Of a DNA stretch of 35,614 nucleotides, positions 34,583-35,614 are shown in pieces (positions within the stretch are counted from its first letter, which is position 1; the number at the start of each line of letters is the position of its first letter). Source of the stretch: a virus; the IMG/VR virus record IMGVR_UViG_3300032334_000964, positions 1 through 35,614 of that record; one strand, 5' to 3'. The translations under genes and the position numbers were made by a program. Below the pieces are notes generated by a model, which was not told the origin of the DNA, did not search any database, and worked only from the letters and a program-made list of their open reading frames with translations.

Positions 34583-34588
34583 TATAAT
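34583..34588 (+). promoter_or_regulatory. -10 box GGTATAAT for gene 34596
   Basis: TATAAT 34583-34588, 7 nt to the ATG. Confidence 0.6.
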
Positions 34589-34595
34589 AAAGATT

Positions 34596-35177
34596 ATGGC
34601 TAAATCATCATCTAACTATCCTAATATGAAGTATCCTGAAGCATCAGATCCTGTCAATGTGCACGGAGATATTAAAAGATTGGTTGATGCACTAAATGAT
34701 ATTTTGCCACCTTTAGGAATGACAAGTGTTACATCTCTTGTAAGAAATGCAAGTTCTTCAACTCCAATTTTAGCAGGTAGTCCAGTTTTTATTTCTGGAA
34801 CAGTTTCTTATAAAGGACAAATGGTTCCAAGTGTATTAAAATATGATCCGTCAAGCCCTAATCACAACCCAGATCTTCCAATCCTGGGTTTAATGCAATC
34901 TGATATGTTGCCTACAAATTCTCCTGACCCAAATAAAGCCAACGGAGTTGTTGTTGTTTCTGGAATTATACAAATGAATACAAGTGGTTTTCAGAGTGCT
35001 GGATTAAAAATTTATGTAAATGACACTGGAACTCTTGTTGTTAATCGTCCACAGATTGGACCAGGAAGATACGTTGGAGTAGTTGGAGTTGTTGGACAAA
35101 AAGCACAAGGCGGAATGATAATTGTTCAGACAAAAGGAAACGGTACTTGGGGCGCACTCAAAGACGGTTTATCGTGA
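34596..35177 (+). CDS. virion structural protein
   Basis: 193 residues from ATG 34596. MAKSSSNYPNMKYPEASDPV, DIKRLVDALNDILPPLGM, then a beta-rich body with VVVVSGIIQMNTSGFQSAGL and RYVGVVGVVGQ. Looks like a capsid or tail decoration beta domain that joins an N-terminal helix. No family named. Confidence 0.65.
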   Translation: MAKSSSNYPNMKYPEASDPVNVHGDIKRLVDALNDILPPLGMTSVTSLVRNASSSTPILAGSPVFISGTVSYKGQMVPSVLKYDPSSPNHNPDLPILGLMQSDMLPTNSPDPNKANGVVVVSGIIQMNTSGFQSAGLKIYVNDTGTLVVNRPQIGPGRYVGVVGVVGQKAQGGMIIVQTKGNGTWGALKDGLS

Positions 35178-35183
35178 TATAAT
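35175..35183 (+). promoter_or_regulatory. extended -10 TGATATAAT containing stop of gene 34596
   Basis: TGA 35175-35177 is the stop codon; TATAAT 35178-35183; 6 nt to the ATG at 35190. Confidence 0.7.
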
Positions 35184-35189
35184 AACATT

Positions 35190-35606
35190 ATGGCAACTCT
35201 AAGAGGATCTCAAACATCATACGATATAGGAAATAAACCACCTACAGTTATTTGGACTGTCGTTCGTGGAGATACCTCTGGCTTTAAGGTTTATGTAACA
35301 GATGATGCTCAAGAGCCTTTGATACTAAAGGGCGAGGGGTCAGAGTGGACAATTGCAATGAAGATTAAAAGACCAACTCTTGCAAAAGACAAAGGCACTA
35401 TTACAGATGCAGCAACAACAATAATGGCATTACACCCAGTTGCTGATGAAGATGATTTGGTTGGAGAGTTTACAGTTTGGCTTACAGCAGAAGAATCCAA
35501 TGTCTTACAGACAGGAGACATCTTTGATATTCAGGTTAGCGACCCAACAAGAGTCTGGACAGTTTGCCAGGGTAGCATGAAGATTCTTGAAGATGTAACA
35601 GATTAA
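35190..35606 (+). CDS. structural protein, 'VRGDTS' family
   Basis: 138 residues: PTVIWTVVRGDTSGFKVYVT, then VGEFTVWLTAEESNVLQTGD and DIQVSDPTRVWTVCQGSMKI. Same layout as 23644-24024, including the VRGDTS motif and final (D)VT. Likely baseplate/fibre paralogue. Confidence 0.7.
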   Translation: MATLRGSQTSYDIGNKPPTVIWTVVRGDTSGFKVYVTDDAQEPLILKGEGSEWTIAMKIKRPTLAKDKGTITDAATTIMALHPVADEDDLVGEFTVWLTAEESNVLQTGDIFDIQVSDPTRVWTVCQGSMKILEDVTD

Positions 35607-35614
35607 TGGCAACA
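35606..35614 (+). CDS. start of next structural gene (partial)
   Basis: ATGGCAACA in a TAATG overlap with the previous stop; cut by the window edge. Only Met-Ala-Thr is visible, the same start as 35190 and 23644. Confidence 0.4.

Overview
This window is a contiguous piece of an AT-rich tailed-phage genome. It carries phage structural proteins (collagen-like and Pro/Thr-rich appendage proteins), a secreted cell-wall hydrolase, four tRNA genes, HNH and GIY-YIG-type proteins, and dense arrays of tiny overlapping genes. Several accessory families (GP88-like, DUF932/TIGR03299, DUF4241-like, KOW-like tandem genes) are ones I associate with actinobacteriophages. More than 20 genes have a -10 box ending about 6 nt before the ATG, which fits leaderless translation in an actinobacterial host. 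The host assignment is inference; a low-GC, possibly aquatic actinobacterium would fit.

Layout. 1-250: tRNA-Gly, tRNA-Ile and tRNA-Met. 250-8100 (mostly minus strand): tiny zinc-ribbon and membrane peptides, a Pnkp-type 3'-phosphatase domain that seems to start at AUU, an SGNH hydrolase, two small sulfotransferases, a luciferase-like monooxygenase fused to a degenerate 2OG-Fe(II) oxygenase domain, an intact 2OG-Fe(II) oxygenase, and HNH and GIY-YIG proteins. 8100-9320: five perfect DnaA boxes followed by 16 CAAACC/GGTTTG iterons, a candidate replication or partition locus. 9360-20520 (minus): SD-dependent small genes in several operons, including DUF932, GP88 and tandem KOW-like genes, separated by control regions with a TTGTCAG-N10-TATACT promoter signature, CRP-like palindromes, more DnaA boxes and repeated motif modules. 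20770-21790 (plus): a divergent small-gene operon closed by a strong terminator. 21900-23100: a Cys-tailed protein and a DHH-like phosphoesterase. 23100-29700 (plus): tail and appendage genes, each with its own promoter. 29700-33910 (plus): a Cys-cluster protein, a 2OG-Fe(II) oxygenase, a fucosyltransferase-like GT, an SGNH hydrolase and a GDP-mannose 3,5-epimerase. 33930-34490 (minus): a secreted lytic transglycosylase. 34600-35614 (plus): further structural genes.

Working model (inference): the enzyme genes on both sides form a decoration system. GDP-mannose is epimerised, a fucosyltransferase-like GT transfers the sugar, 2OG oxygenases hydroxylate acceptor residues, and sulfotransferases and SGNH enzymes trim or cap the product. 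Plausible acceptors are the collagen-like proteins and the 743-residue protein with long (V/T)APTP repeats encoded beside them. The alternative is modification of the host envelope. The regulatory DNA falls into two classes: leaderless -10-only or TTGACA promoters for the structural and left-arm genes, and SD-led genes with the TTGTCAG-N10 box in the 13-20 kb block.
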